Shown: positions 1 through 7,710, counted from the stretch's first letter. The stretch: 10,426 nt of DNA from Euperipatoides rowelli (GCA_003024985.2 PXIH01S0002131.1), one strand, 5' to 3'. Notes: generated by a model not told the origin, from the letters alone. Program-made: numbers and translations.

Positions 1-572
1 CACCAGGTGATAACATATTATTATCCACCTCCTTCTGACACCCTCCAAAAAAAAAGGATCCTGAATATGTCCATAATCAGTTTAACCTAGTAATTTCTTG
101 TGTTTCTTGAAACTTGATTGGTTAACGGTTGGACTGGGTAAAGTCTGTTAAAATGATCAAAAATTATCATAAAATATGTATTGCACCTCTTGATTATCAT
201 AGTGTTGACCGGTTGGGGCATAGTGGGTTTATTATGTAGTATGAGTTAGGGTTCAGGGTTACGGTGAAGTAAACAAAAAAAAACATGCTGTTATCCATTT
301 TCCTCAGTCAAGTGCAGTTGATGCAAAAAGCATCGGCTGGATCGATTATTAGGCTCTAGTGCTAAATAATATAAAAGCTATGAATAAAAATTGATTTAAA
401 GCCGCATTTTCAACTCTGGTAATTGATAACAATATCGCTTTAATAGCCACTCTCCGACTGTCCATCAATATACATAGCCTACTTCTCACCTATCAATTTG
501 TCTAATAATCATAATTATTATATCGTATAATAAAAGATAATAAAATTTAAAATCATAAAATTGGTAAATTAC
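1..572. other. AT-rich non-coding stretch, probably intron
   Basis: I see no gene here. The stretch lies immediately downstream, on the minus strand, of a well-supported splice donor at 571-572, so it is probably the start of the next intron. It holds short A runs and AT-rich sequence. A 14-base string, GACACCCTCCAAAA at 37-50, also occurs in the direct repeats at 7098-7202 and 7389-7493, so the left edge may hold a scrap of the same element. A TTAGGG-like string near 246-258 is too short and irregular to call telomeric. Confidence 0.6.
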
Positions 573-856
573 CTGTACTTTTTTACTATATTGATCCAGG
601 CCAAATGAGTTTGGAACAATTGGCGCTTAAGATTCCTTTGGTACATTTTAGGTAACATGGGCATAAAGTCTATGGAATCTGATTCAATACGTTTCCTAGC
701 TAACTGTGCATTTAATTTAGTCTTCCCTGCAAAAAGAGCTTTTTCAATCAGTTGTAAAGTAAAATCGATATTCTTACTCTCTGTTTTACGTGGGTAAAAA
801 TGCCTTTGTTGAACATCAAATAACATGACCAAGACTTGTCCCAAGTTATCATATAG
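573..856 (-). CDS. internal exon of an unidentified host gene
   Basis: This is a 284-nt internal exon on the minus strand. It is preceded by a T-rich acceptor (tttttctttttag, AG at 858-857) and followed by the donor CAG|GTAATT (GT at 572-571). The only fully open frame starts in phase 0 with LYDNLGQVLVMLFDVQQ and runs 94 codons, ending with two bases (AG) of a split codon. The peptide is rich in K, R, L and Q, has no obvious membrane segment or signal peptide, and looks helical; it includes RHFYPRKTESKNIDF, then KALFAGKTKLNAQLARKR, then THLAWINIVKKY. The entry phase matches the phase in which the exon at 8204-8262 ends. I do not recognise the family. Codon use is mixed and there are no internal stops, unlike the decayed elements nearby. 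The weak point is that the call rests on splice signals and an open frame, without homology. Confidence 0.72.
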
Positions 857-1056
857 CTAAAAAGAAAAAAATTTGCAATGTCAAAAAGTTTATACTTTTT
901 ATACAATATTTATATGTGGGAAATTCTACATTTTTATACAAGAATATAGTTATGATTATTAATATAATTAAGTCCTTAAAGTCTAGTACGATACCTTATA
1001 GCCTTGTCCGAGTTTATTCAGCCTTTAGGTCATTTTTACTAAATGCCAAGTACTGA
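857..1056. other. intron sequence upstream of the exon
   Basis: AT-rich sequence with no gene. On the minus strand its low-coordinate edge holds the pyrimidine-rich tract and AG acceptor of the exon at 573-856, and the remainder is intron that extends up to the SINE insertion site. Confidence 0.6.
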
Positions 1057-1071
1057 TTACTTTAAAGCATT
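1057..1071. repeat. SINE target-site duplication, left copy
   Basis: TTACTTTAAAGCATT is identical to 1270-1284. A perfect 15-bp direct repeat around a tRNA-like sequence with an A/T tail is the mark of L1/RTE-type target-primed insertion. Confidence 0.88.
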
Positions 1072-1190
1072 TTTTTTTAATTTAAAAAAAAAACCCCATA
1101 GGTTTGTCTTATATGCATTATTTACAAACTGAATAAACATTGAAAAAAAATTCTTCTTATACAATAACTAATCCGAGGAGGGATCTCCCC

Positions 1191-1201
1191 GGATTCGAAC
1201 C
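1191..1201 (-). promoter_or_regulatory. pol III B box of the SINE
   Basis: The minus strand reads GGTTCGAATCC, an exact match to the consensus B box that binds TFIIIC in tRNA genes and tRNA-SINEs. It lies about 45 bp downstream of the A-box-like string, a normal spacing. Confidence 0.85.
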
Positions 1202-1246
1202 AGCGATCAAATATTGGTCGCTGTAGCGCAGAGTCAGGTTGCTCTA

Positions 1247-1258
1247 CTGGCTAGACTA
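1247..1258 (-). promoter_or_regulatory. pol III A box-like sequence of the SINE
   Basis: The minus strand reads TAGTCTAGCCAG, agreeing with the A-box pattern TRGCNNAGYNGG at 10 of 12 positions, and is followed by TAGAGC as in many tRNA D arms. Confidence 0.65.
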
Positions 1259-1269
1259 GCCCACATGGC

Positions 1270-1284
1270 TTACTTTAAAGCATT
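1270..1284. repeat. SINE target-site duplication, right copy
   Basis: TTACTTTAAAGCATT, identical to 1057-1071. It lies at the 5' (head) side of the minus-strand SINE. Confidence 0.88.
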
Positions 1285-1405
1285 ATTTTATTCAAAGAGA
1301 TGCATTCACTAGTAAGACAAAGAAATATGAATTTCATGTTAATTATGAAACTTGGTCTCCTGTCCAGCACATTCATTCTTATTATAGTCTCATAAAAACC
1401 ATAAC

Positions 1406-1411
1406 AATAAC
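1406..1411. repeat. possible 6-bp target duplication of foldback element, left
   Basis: AATAAC directly precedes the inverted-repeat end and recurs at 2071-2076 directly after the other end. Six AT-rich bases could match by chance, so the duplication length is tentative. Confidence 0.5.
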
Positions 1412-1412
1412 T

Positions 1413-2070
1413 GGGGACGGCACGCTTTTATCAGAAAAAATATATTAGGAAATATCAAGATTTTTTTTGCCCAAATTAAAAGATTTAATTAAAATAAATC
1501 ACCTTGCCAAGGGCACTGCGTTGTCTATAGAATATGATCGTTTTAGAAAAAACATCTTCGTTAATAATCATGTAAGCCATTATATCGCCATTTGTCGTAG
1601 ATACCACCTGGTGTAATTTTACTATAAATATGAAAGCTAATATCAGGGGAGCAGTTATTTTTAAATCACTTTTTATGGCAATAAAATTCCTAGATTTTTG
1701 ATGAAGGATCTATGTGTAATTTTAGGAATTTCAAGAAACACCCACAAATCCTTCCTTCATCAAAAACCTAGGGAATAAATAATGTTTAAAAATGAATCAT
1801 TNAGAAGCAACCCCCAGGCCTTGTTAATAACTGCTCCCTCCTTTTTTCCATGTGACATTTGAACAGATTCCTTTCGTTAGGTTATGTAAAATGGCTGTTT
1901 TCATCGCAAAACCGAGTATTAACGAATATGTTTTTTCTAAAATGATCATATTCTATAGACAACGAAGTGCCCTTGGCAAGGTGATTTATTTTAATTAAAT
2001 CTTTTAATTTGCGCCAAAAAATCTTGATATTTCCTAATATATTTTTTGCTGATAAAAACGTACCATCCCC
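1413..2070. mobile_element. foldback-type non-autonomous DNA element, copy 1 (long inverted repeats)
   Basis: The two ends are inverted copies. The left arm begins GGGGACGGCACGCTTTTATC and the right arm, reverse-complemented, begins GGGGATGGTACGTTTTTATC. About 150 bp of each arm aligns with roughly ten differences, including the shared run CACCTTGCCAAGGGCACT. Complementarity resumes further in (GGGGAGCAGTTATT near 1646 against the right arm near 1830) and again at the centre (1689-1709 against 1748-1772). Much of the 658 bp could therefore fold into one hairpin. There is no ORF. AATAAC on both sides may be the target duplication. A related copy is at 4934-5320. The superfamily is not assigned because no transposase is present and the duplication length is uncertain. 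Confidence 0.82.
1689..1772. repeat. central hairpin of foldback element copy 1
   Basis: The arms at 1689-1709 (cctagatttttgatgaagga and one more base) and 1748-1772 are inverted copies around a loop of about 38 bases. The GATGAAGG core is shared with the centre of the second element near 5145-5172, so the symmetry axis itself is conserved in the family. Confidence 0.75.
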
Positions 2071-2076
2071 AATAAC
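2071..2076. repeat. possible 6-bp target duplication of foldback element, right
   Basis: AATAAC, matching 1406-1411, directly follows the terminal CCCC of the right arm. Confidence 0.5.
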
Positions 2077-2654
2077 CTTATATAAAAAAATAACTCGGTC
2101 TTTATTAAATTAATTAAAGTTTGAATTCTTGAGTTGAGTATTGAACAAAAATCTATACAGGCATTCAAAACAATTTCTGCTTTTACAAAAGTGAATACTG
2201 TATTTTTCTAGTTCGACCAGAATTTGAATGTTTTAAAATTATTCTAAAATCAGATTCTATTTTTCATATGTTCCTAAACTAGAGAATTTTTGTTGAAACC
2301 GTAAAACATAACTAGAGATGAATAAATTTAGCATTTGCTATAAAACGTTAAATGGCATCCAATTTCTATAAAATGTTAAATTTTAAATATATTTCTGTAA
2401 AATTAAATTGAAGTAATGTATGCAGCAAAGATGTACATATGAAAAAACTATGGCAACACAAAATAGGGAAATGTTTTTTAAATTATCATAAATATACTTG
2501 AAAACAAAATTTCAATGACCCCATATAAAATGCACGATTTATACCTAAATTGTGTTGAAAAATACACATTAGCACTAAAAAAATTATACAGAATGCTAAA
2601 TAATTATTTGATAAATTTATTTACTGCTAAATTTTGAAAATATAAATACAATAC
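2077..2654. other. AT-rich stretch without gene
   Basis: I see no coding frame or repeat that I can name. It lies on the 3' side of the minus-strand retroelement, where the 3' untranslated part and an LTR would be expected. I could not recognise LTR ends or a polypurine tract, and only about 2 kb of the element survives. Confidence 0.55.
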
Positions 2655-2659
2655 TAAAA

Positions 2660-3420
2660 ATCCATATGAAAGATATTTTCATTGCCACACCATATAACTA
2701 CTCGGAAGGAACAACCCCAATGGATGAGTTAACTTAATTATTTAGCGGAACTTCCAAAAATTTTAGGTTTTGGTCCCATCCTAATATATGTCGCTACATA
2801 AATAAAAAAATTGATTTACCTTTCAATCAAGCCATTGCCCTACAAATGCTATAAAGGGATTTACGATGTTTGATATTTATCATTCAACATAAGTCATCAA
2901 ACAGTCATCATTAAAGTTGACCCATGGTCAGTGAATAGGGATTCTAGGCAGCCAAAACCGACTGTTGTTCAGCCGGTGTGATCAATGCAATATTTCTAGA
3001 AAAAATATCAATAAATGATAAAATAATCTGGTTTACACTATTCAATAATAGGTCCGATCACATCTGTGGCTACATATTTTAGTGGGTTTGTCAGTTCTCA
3101 AAATGTAGGATTGGAGTCTTTAGTGTGCACCTGTGTTTTCGGGCATGTGTCACATGTCCCAATGAATTTAGACACATCAGATCAAAAAGTTGGCCAGAAG
3201 AAGCCATCCAAAAAATGACAGCACAGAATATAGAACCCTGTTGGCACCATCAATTTAGATTGATATATGGTTTTTAAGATATTTCTCATTTTGTGAGGCA
3301 AATAAATTGCATCCACATTAAGGGAAGAATTCTTAGTAAGTGAAACCTTTCACCTAGCCCTTAATACATTACCTGGTGCAATACAAATTAATTTTCACCC
3401 CCTCTCAACTAGGCTAACCG
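2660..3420 (-). pseudogene. integrase domain relic of the Ty3/gypsy element
   Basis: Integrase inserts retroelement cDNA into the genome. The minus strand carries the second half of an HHCC zinc motif (SDVSKFIGTCDTCPK, about 3140-3185). All three acidic catalytic positions follow: D in VATDVIGP (codon 3062-3064), D in FTDHGS (2927-2929) and E in GNGLIER (2822-2824). The last two are 35 codons apart, close to the DD35E rule. A block reading GVVPSE, a stop, then LYG near 2690-2712 matches the region after the core in Ty3 integrases. From about 3185 to 2905 the reading stays in a single frame, broken by six stop codons that are all TGA or TAG. Between 2905 and 2840 the best match moves briefly to another frame (LFDDLC, MINIKHRKSLY) and then returns. 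It is a clear pseudogene. Confidence 0.88.
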
Positions 3421-3583
3421 TGCCAGTTCAATTCTCTGGATTGTCTGCTCACCTTCACCCAATTGTTCCATAGAGCAACTATGCATCCTTAAAGTCAAGA
3501 CAGTCCCTTGGACCAGACACCAGTCTATAGTTGTAGTAACATACATCCCATCTGTCTCAATCAATGTAGCACATTGAGGTTAG

Positions 3584-3988
3584 TCACACTCTGCTTGATA
3601 TTTTGTTGACTTCTGTATTCAGTTGGGGATTTGAGGCAGCTTTAACTGCTAATGAGTTTGCCATTTCATTGCACAGTATACTGCTATGTGCAATAGCATT
3701 CTCCCAGGACACCAAGTCCTTTAGTTCTTCAAAGTCTGGTCATTTGTCTACTTCATTCCCTCTGCTGTTCAACTAGGCTGACCCATCTGAAAAAAAATGT
3801 CAATGACATACAAGATTTTCCACCTTCTATAGCACAACTCTATTGTTGGTCTGTTTATTGGGGAAAATACTACTGTGAACAAAGCTTCCACTCTTGGTAG
3901 TAAAGGCAAACTGCTGATAGCTTCTGCTCCCATTAGAAAAACATCTTCCATCCACAAATATTCAAACAGCTGAGTCTGTATATCCTAC
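3584..3988 (-). pseudogene. second RNase H1-like domain relic between tether and integrase
   Basis: This region reads like a complete RNase H1 fold, the enzyme domain that removes RNA from RNA/DNA hybrids. Starting at VGYTDSAV it has FVDG (first Asp region), CFSNGS, then HSSIFPNKQTNNR (3839-3850 encodes TNNR; the Glu expected two residues later reads as Val). It then has DFEELKDLVSWENA and AHSSILCNEMANSLAVKAAS (3634-3691). The last block matches the RNase H1 His loop and the C-terminal helix, with Asn where the last catalytic Asp would be. An 8-base A run near 3790 (plus strand) coincides with a frameshift. It lies after a separate Ty3-type RNase H/tether and before integrase, which makes it a candidate second RNase H. 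Confidence 0.72.
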
Positions 3989-3994
3989 TACTTT

Positions 3995-4750
3995 GTTCTG
4001 AACATGTCAAAGTGGGCAGTACATCCTGTTTTATTTCCCCTGGATGAACACTGGTGAATTTTCTATCATATTCATAATCTAGCCTGGCATCCTTGAGTTC
4101 CCATCTTTCAGTCCCCACATATTTTCTGATTTATAGGATGAATTAATGGTCAGGGTCACCTATATATATATTTAAATGGTCCATGGAAGCAATAATAGCA
4201 AAGCTCCTTTTCAAAGTTAAAATTATTAACTTCTGATTTATTTCAGTCTGCAACCATCAGAGAGTTCCTCTCTGGACCCCTGCTTCAAGGTTCCTGCTAA
4301 GGATGTGTTCCCCATAGCACAAAAGGCAATGCAAAATCATGGTAATGCAAGATGGGATTTGACCCTAAGATTTTTTTTTAATTCATCAAAAGAACATTGG
4401 GAATTGACATCCCAACTCTATTCTGGCCTTAGTCAATTTGAGTAAAGGCTAACATAAAGGTTTAACTACTCCATGAATCTCCATACTGTAGTCTTATTCC
4501 TAGGCCCAGGAGCTGACAGATAGCCTCTATGTAGGATGGGTCTGGCCTGCACTCTTCCTTCAATACAACATGGTCTAAAAGCTAGATCTATGTAAAAAGA
4601 TTTTCTGAGCTTAAGTGTCATGCATCTGCAATGTCAAACCGGTAGTATAGCCAAAAGCTCATCCCTGGGGCATTGAGGATACATTTCTAGCGATTTCAGT
4701 CAAAATATTCTCAATCACTTTTGGGAAAAAAGATTGAAATGGGTTGTGCT
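3995..4750 (-). pseudogene. RT C-terminal part and Ty3-type RNase H/tether relic
   Basis: The minus strand shows, in order: PFQSFFPKVIENIL (about 4700-4745, like the RT segment before the YLDD loop); LLDHVV and KEECRPDPSYIEAI (about 4520-4585, RT thumb/connection); SFDELKK and NPILHYHDFALPFVL (about 4325-4395); SLAGTLKQ (near 4285-4305); SEVNNFNFEKEL (near 4200-4235, the EKELLAI block); GDPDHLIHPI (near 4140-4160); and LDYEYDRKFTSVHPGE (near 4040-4085, the HVPG block). This is the standard Ty3/gypsy succession. The TDAS position reads NTS, so the first catalytic Asp of this RNase H appears lost. Several frameshifts separate the blocks; one is at the T run at 4372-4379 (plus strand). The RT active site is not recognisable. 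Confidence 0.8.
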
Positions 4751-4782
4751 CATAGGTAAATGGTTAAACTAGAATTTTCCCC

Positions 4783-4817
4783 TATTTATTATTATTATTA
4801 TTATTTTTATTTATTAA
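4783..4817. repeat. ATT trinucleotide microsatellite
   Basis: A run of TTA/ATT repeats (tattattattattattattt) with degenerate edges. It lies next to the point where recognisable retroelement sequence stops, so the junction may have been reshaped by slippage. Confidence 0.8.
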
Positions 4818-4933
4818 TAGCTTTAAGTCAGAAACTTATACGTACAAATAGCGTACAAATCATTTTTTTTTTTAAATTAAGAATCAATTACTGTAACCTA
4901 CTTTTGGAGTAAAATTAAAAATACTGGTGAAGG

Positions 4934-5320
4934 GTTACGGTACGCTTTTATCAGCAGATACCGTTAAAAAATATGCAACTTATTTTTAAGGAATTAATAG
5001 ATTTGACACTCACCTTCAATTTGGGCTATGGATGTAGCCTACACCTTGTTTTCTATAGATATCGATTGTTTTATAAAAAAAACATCTTGTTAATAATCGT
5101 TTAAGCCATTATAACGCCATTTCTTTTAGATACCACCTAGCGGTGGATGAAGGAAGGATACTCCCTTCATCCAAAAAACGGTAAACTAGATAATATCTCT
5201 TTCGCTGACATAAAATAGTGTGAAAACGAGCTCATTTTTTTTTTTTAAATGATCAAAATGTATAGAAAACGAAATGTTCTTCCATAGCCCAAATTGAAGG
5301 TGAGTGTCAATTTATTTTTT
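4934..5320. mobile_element. foldback-type element, copy 2, right end lost
   Basis: This is a relative of 1413-2070. The left end GGTTACGGTACGCTTTTATC aligns with the terminal sequence of copy 1, and the sub-terminal block from about 5078 to 5138 (AACATCTT, GTTAATAATC, AAGCCATTATA, CGCCATTT, AGATACCACCT) matches 1549-1608. A perfect 30-bp inverted repeat joins 5003-5032 to 5281-5310. The centre holds GGATGAAGG (5145-5153) and CCTTCATCC (5164-5172) as a short hairpin. The terminal 70 bp or so present at the left have no counterpart at the right, where a G-rich tract begins, so the right end is truncated or replaced. There is no ORF and no target duplication. Confidence 0.78.
5145..5172. repeat. 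central hairpin of foldback element copy 2
   Basis: GGATGAAGG at 5145-5153 is an exact inverted copy of 5164-5172, with a 10-base loop. It lies on the symmetry axis of the 30-bp outer arms and shares GATGAAGG with copy 1. Confidence 0.8.
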
Positions 5321-5341
5321 GGAATGGGGTGGGGTGGGGGG
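5321..5341 (+). repeat. G-rich tract
   Basis: Runs of four, four and six G (5326-5329, 5331-5334, 5336-5341) are separated by single T. There are only three clear G runs, so a quadruplex inside one strand is borderline. The tract begins where the inverted repeat of the foldback element fails. Confidence 0.7.
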
Positions 5342-6678
5342 AACCAAAATTTTCTCACTCCTTGAACATTTCATAACTTGAGAGGTCTGCAGCTTCATTA
5401 CTAAGTTATATCAACATATTTAAAATTATACTGTTCTGTTAAAAATCACTTTATGATTTTCATGTTTAAAAACCAAAATAATGAGAGCAGTGCAACAAAT
5501 TCTAATAACACTTAATGTCTACATTAAATTGTTTTATTTCAATGGATTTAAAAATTAAATAACAGGTGTAGTGGTACATCAAAATCTGATTCCAAAATAA
5601 TGGTGCTAAAATACCAACCAATGGCATCCTATCTTATATCCATAGCACATGTTACTGTGACATGACATATAGGTTCTATAGGCATCATACCCCCTCAATA
5701 TCATTTTTAGGATAAAGTGCCATTTCTAGAACAAAGTACCACTTTGGAATGAGAATTTTGATGGCTATTTTGTATCATNNGAATTGTTCCTTGCCCATGT
5801 TACGAGTGTTTAGAATGCATAATTGGCCATTGTTAAATATGCTAATGAGGCAAACCCTCTTATGAAAGCCATGATGATGATGTCATAGGCCACAATCTAT
5901 GTTGGGTATAATTTTTGTTTTCATGATACATTGTGAGTTTGCAAATCTAAAACATCAGAAGACCTTTTCTACCTACTAGCCTTAATTGATTTCATAAAAA
6001 ATAAAAAAAAAACATTAAATTTATCCCACTTGCTATTTTAAAAAATATATGTAATCAATATCTTCAATCATCCTTAGATTATGCTCAACTGTAAACTAAG
6101 TTGATAAAAACCAGACCAGAAAAATTGAAAAAAAAAAAAACAACAACCCAGAAGCATTATCAAGATTATAAGTTACTGTAATAGCTTTTTAACACAACCC
6201 AGAAGATTCATTAGATTTCATATTTAGCCTAATGGGTCTATAATTGTGAAAAAACAAGATAAGGACCAAATCCATATTACAGACAAGTGCAAATATTTGG
6301 AATAAGATCTCACTAAAACTTTTATAGGAAAGTTATAAAAATTTCCAATATATTGAAATAATCAAATGTAGGAAAATAGAACCGTTAAAATTAAATCGAG
6401 ATAGTCAATATGTTTTAGGTGAAGTGTAAGAAATTGAGTAAGTCTAATAATGTACTGTATATAACACTTCAAAATGTTATAACAACTTTATCGATCTTGA
6501 ATAAAAGAAAGAAACTTACAAACCAAGACTTAAATTTCTAACAGATAAATAGAAAAATCTAATATTACCTGGCCTAATTGGAAAAATGTTAGAAAATAAA
6601 GTGGCATTAATAATCAACGAAATATCTGCTTGTACCATTCCATTCAAAAATCTTCATTTATATGTAAAACTCTATATA
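5342..6678. other. AT-rich intronic stretch without gene
   Basis: I found no splice-flanked open frame, RNA gene or nameable repeat here. It has poly-A and poly-T runs (for example near 6004 and 6130). Two N bases at 5779-5780 mark an assembly ambiguity. A donor-like GTAAGT on the minus strand near 6512 has no adjoining coding frame. Confidence 0.55.
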
Positions 6679-6686
6679 TGTGATAT
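6679..6686. repeat. possible 8-bp target duplication, left, of hAT-like element
   Basis: TGTGATAT precedes the CAGTG terminus, and TGTGACCT follows the right terminus at 7481-7488. Six of eight bases match, so it is only a tentative hAT-type duplication. Confidence 0.4.
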
Positions 6687-7480
6687 CAGTGTCGGTGATC
6701 GCCGAGGGCCCCAGAGGGTCAGAGGGCCCTTTGAAAAAATTTTTAATTAAAATTTTTTTTTTTTTGTTTTAATTTTTTTTTATGTAGGTAATTCTCTAAA
6801 AATAAAAGTTATCATAAAAGCAGGGTCCCCACATTAAGGGGTGGGGGTGTATGGNTCTGTAGTCCCGAGGCCCAGGAGGCCTCATGTTTGAACAAGCTCC
6901 AAAAGAAACCTCATAATTATGACCAGAATGATATGATCAGGTAAACCAGGGAACTATAGGGTCGGCGAAGGGAAACAAACTGACCATACAACTAAAAAAA
7001 AAGATTATCAAATCCTTCAAAAGGGTAGAAAATGTCAATACAATCAAAAAAAAAAAAAAACTTATCAAAAGTAAAAAAAAGCTTAGCAAAAATATAAGAC
7101 CCAGACACCCTCCAAAATAATTTTCTGTCTACGCCTCTGGGTTCGAGGGCTCTTGACCATTCTCAGCCCAGGGCCGCCAACCAACACTGTGTGACCTAAT
7201 AGTGATTGATACTATGATTAAATTATTTTTTTAATTAATTCACTTTTATTTAAATATAGCCTACAGTAATAAATAGTACACAAGAAATAACAAATTTTTG
7301 TTTACAAAATAAATATCAGTATGGACACTACTTTTTTATCTTTAAAACCTATTTTTTTCACCACAATAAACACTCGGCCATCCTGAAGGACCCAGACACC
7401 CTCCAAAATAATTTTCTGTCTATGCCTCTGGGTTCGAGGGCTCTTGACCATTCTCAGCCTAGGGCCGCCGACCGACACTG
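6687..7480. mobile_element. hAT-like non-autonomous DNA element with a duplicated end
   Basis: The left end CAGTGTCGGTGATCGCCGAG is matched by the right end, which reads CAGTGTCGGTCGGCGGCCCT when reverse-complemented. CAG termini with GGCCC-rich sub-terminal sequence and an 8-bp target duplication are typical of hAT transposons. The inside holds poly-A/T runs and no ORF. The right terminal 92 bp plus 13 bp of flank occur twice (7098-7202 and 7389-7493), so the element either ends at 7189 or at 7480. An N lies at 6855. No transposase is recognisable, and the hAT assignment rests on the termini alone. Confidence 0.6.
7098..7202 (+). repeat. 105-bp direct repeat, copy A
   Basis: Begins GACCCAGACACCCTCC and ends GTGACCTAATAG. 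It differs from 7389-7493 at four positions, all transitions. It contains the inverted-repeat end of the hAT-like element (to 7189) plus 13 bp beyond it. Confidence 0.92.
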
Positions 7481-7493
7481 TGTGACCTAATAG
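7389..7493 (+). repeat. 105-bp direct repeat, copy B
   Basis: About 96% identical to 7098-7202, 291 bp downstream. The match continues past the terminus CACTG into TGTGACCTAATAG, so flank and end were copied together. The 186 bp between the copies is AT-rich and unlike the rest. Confidence 0.92.
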
Positions 7494-7497
7494 ATCC

Positions 7498-7505
7498 TAC
7501 TACCC
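7498..7505. repeat. 8-bp target duplication of hAT element, left
   Basis: TACTACCC, against TATTACCC at 7961-7968; seven of eight bases agree, and eight bases is the standard hAT duplication length. Confidence 0.75.
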
Positions 7506-7592
7506 CAAGCGTGTCAAACTCAAAACCTGACGTGGGCCAAATAAACAAGGTTTAAGTTTATGTGGGCCGCAAAAAAAAGAAAAGCTTCATAA

Positions 7593-7695
7593 TCAATTTT
7601 CATTGAAACGCTCCAACTCCCACTTTTCTTGAAAATTTCTATGTTCGTCAGCAATTTTTCGTTTATTTCTACTATCACTTGGCTTTGATAGACAT
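7593..7695 (-). pseudogene. remnant of hAT transposase N-terminus
   Basis: From an ATG at 7693-7695 the minus strand reads MSIKAK and hits a stop. Shifted by one base it reads SDSRNKRKIADEHRNFQEKW and continues ELERFNEN to a TGA at 7593-7595. The pattern KRK, acidic/polar, then FQEKW followed by an aromatic resembles the start of hAT Charlie-type transposases, just before their BED-type zinc finger. The zinc finger and catalytic domain are missing. The family match is from memory of the pattern and not from an alignment. Confidence 0.6.
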
Positions 7696-7710
7696 GCTGA
7701 ATACAAAGGA

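Larger units (their letters stand above)
1072..1269 (-). mobile_element. tRNA-derived SINE, minus orientation
   Basis: This is a 198-bp insertion bounded by perfect 15-bp direct repeats. Read on the minus strand, it begins GCCATGTGGGCTAG and carries a pol III A-box-like string (1247-1258) and a canonical B box GGTTCGAATCC (1191-1201). A unique body follows, and it ends in a T-run/A-rich tail against the target duplication. The order of head, body and tail and the target repeats fit a SINE mobilised by a LINE. The head does not fold into a convincing tRNA: the T stem has a mismatch and no clean anticodon arm is visible. It is therefore not a functional tRNA gene. The SINE family is not identified. 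It sits in the intron in the same orientation as the proposed host gene. Confidence 0.82.
2655..4750 (-). mobile_element. decayed Ty3/gypsy-type retrotransposon pol, minus strand
   Basis: On the minus strand, conserved pol blocks appear in the Ty3/gypsy order with stops and frameshifts between them: the end of RT and the connection, the Ty3 RNase H/tether (NFNFEKEL), a second RNase H1-like domain (TNNR, HSSILCNEMANSLA), the integrase zinc region (CDTCPK), the integrase core (VATDVIGP, FTDHGS, GNGLIER) and a distal GVVPSE-LYG block. Gag, protease and the catalytic part of RT are absent, and no LTRs were recognised, so this is a 5'-truncated relic. It lies in the intron in the same orientation as the proposed host exons. 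An RNase H before integrase argues against copia-type order. The host range and name of the element are unknown. Confidence 0.85.

Noticed and set aside
246-265. TTAGGG-like telomeric string and an 11-base match (AGGGTTACGGT) to the foldback terminus at 4931-4941
   Set aside because: It has only one or two irregular units, and an 11-base match without further similarity on either side is not enough to call a repeat or another element.
1180-1265. Possible functional tRNA gene on the minus strand
   Set aside because: The B box is perfect, but the T stem has a mismatch and no clean anticodon arm forms. The sequence sits inside 15-bp target repeats with a tail, so it is a SINE head.
5321-5341. 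G-quadruplex
   Set aside because: There are only three separated G runs; a fourth would have to come from the six-G run without a proper loop.
6510-6545. Possible microexon on the minus strand between TCTGTTAG and GTAAGT
   Set aside because: It would be about 18 nt, and nothing supports it beyond the two dinucleotides.
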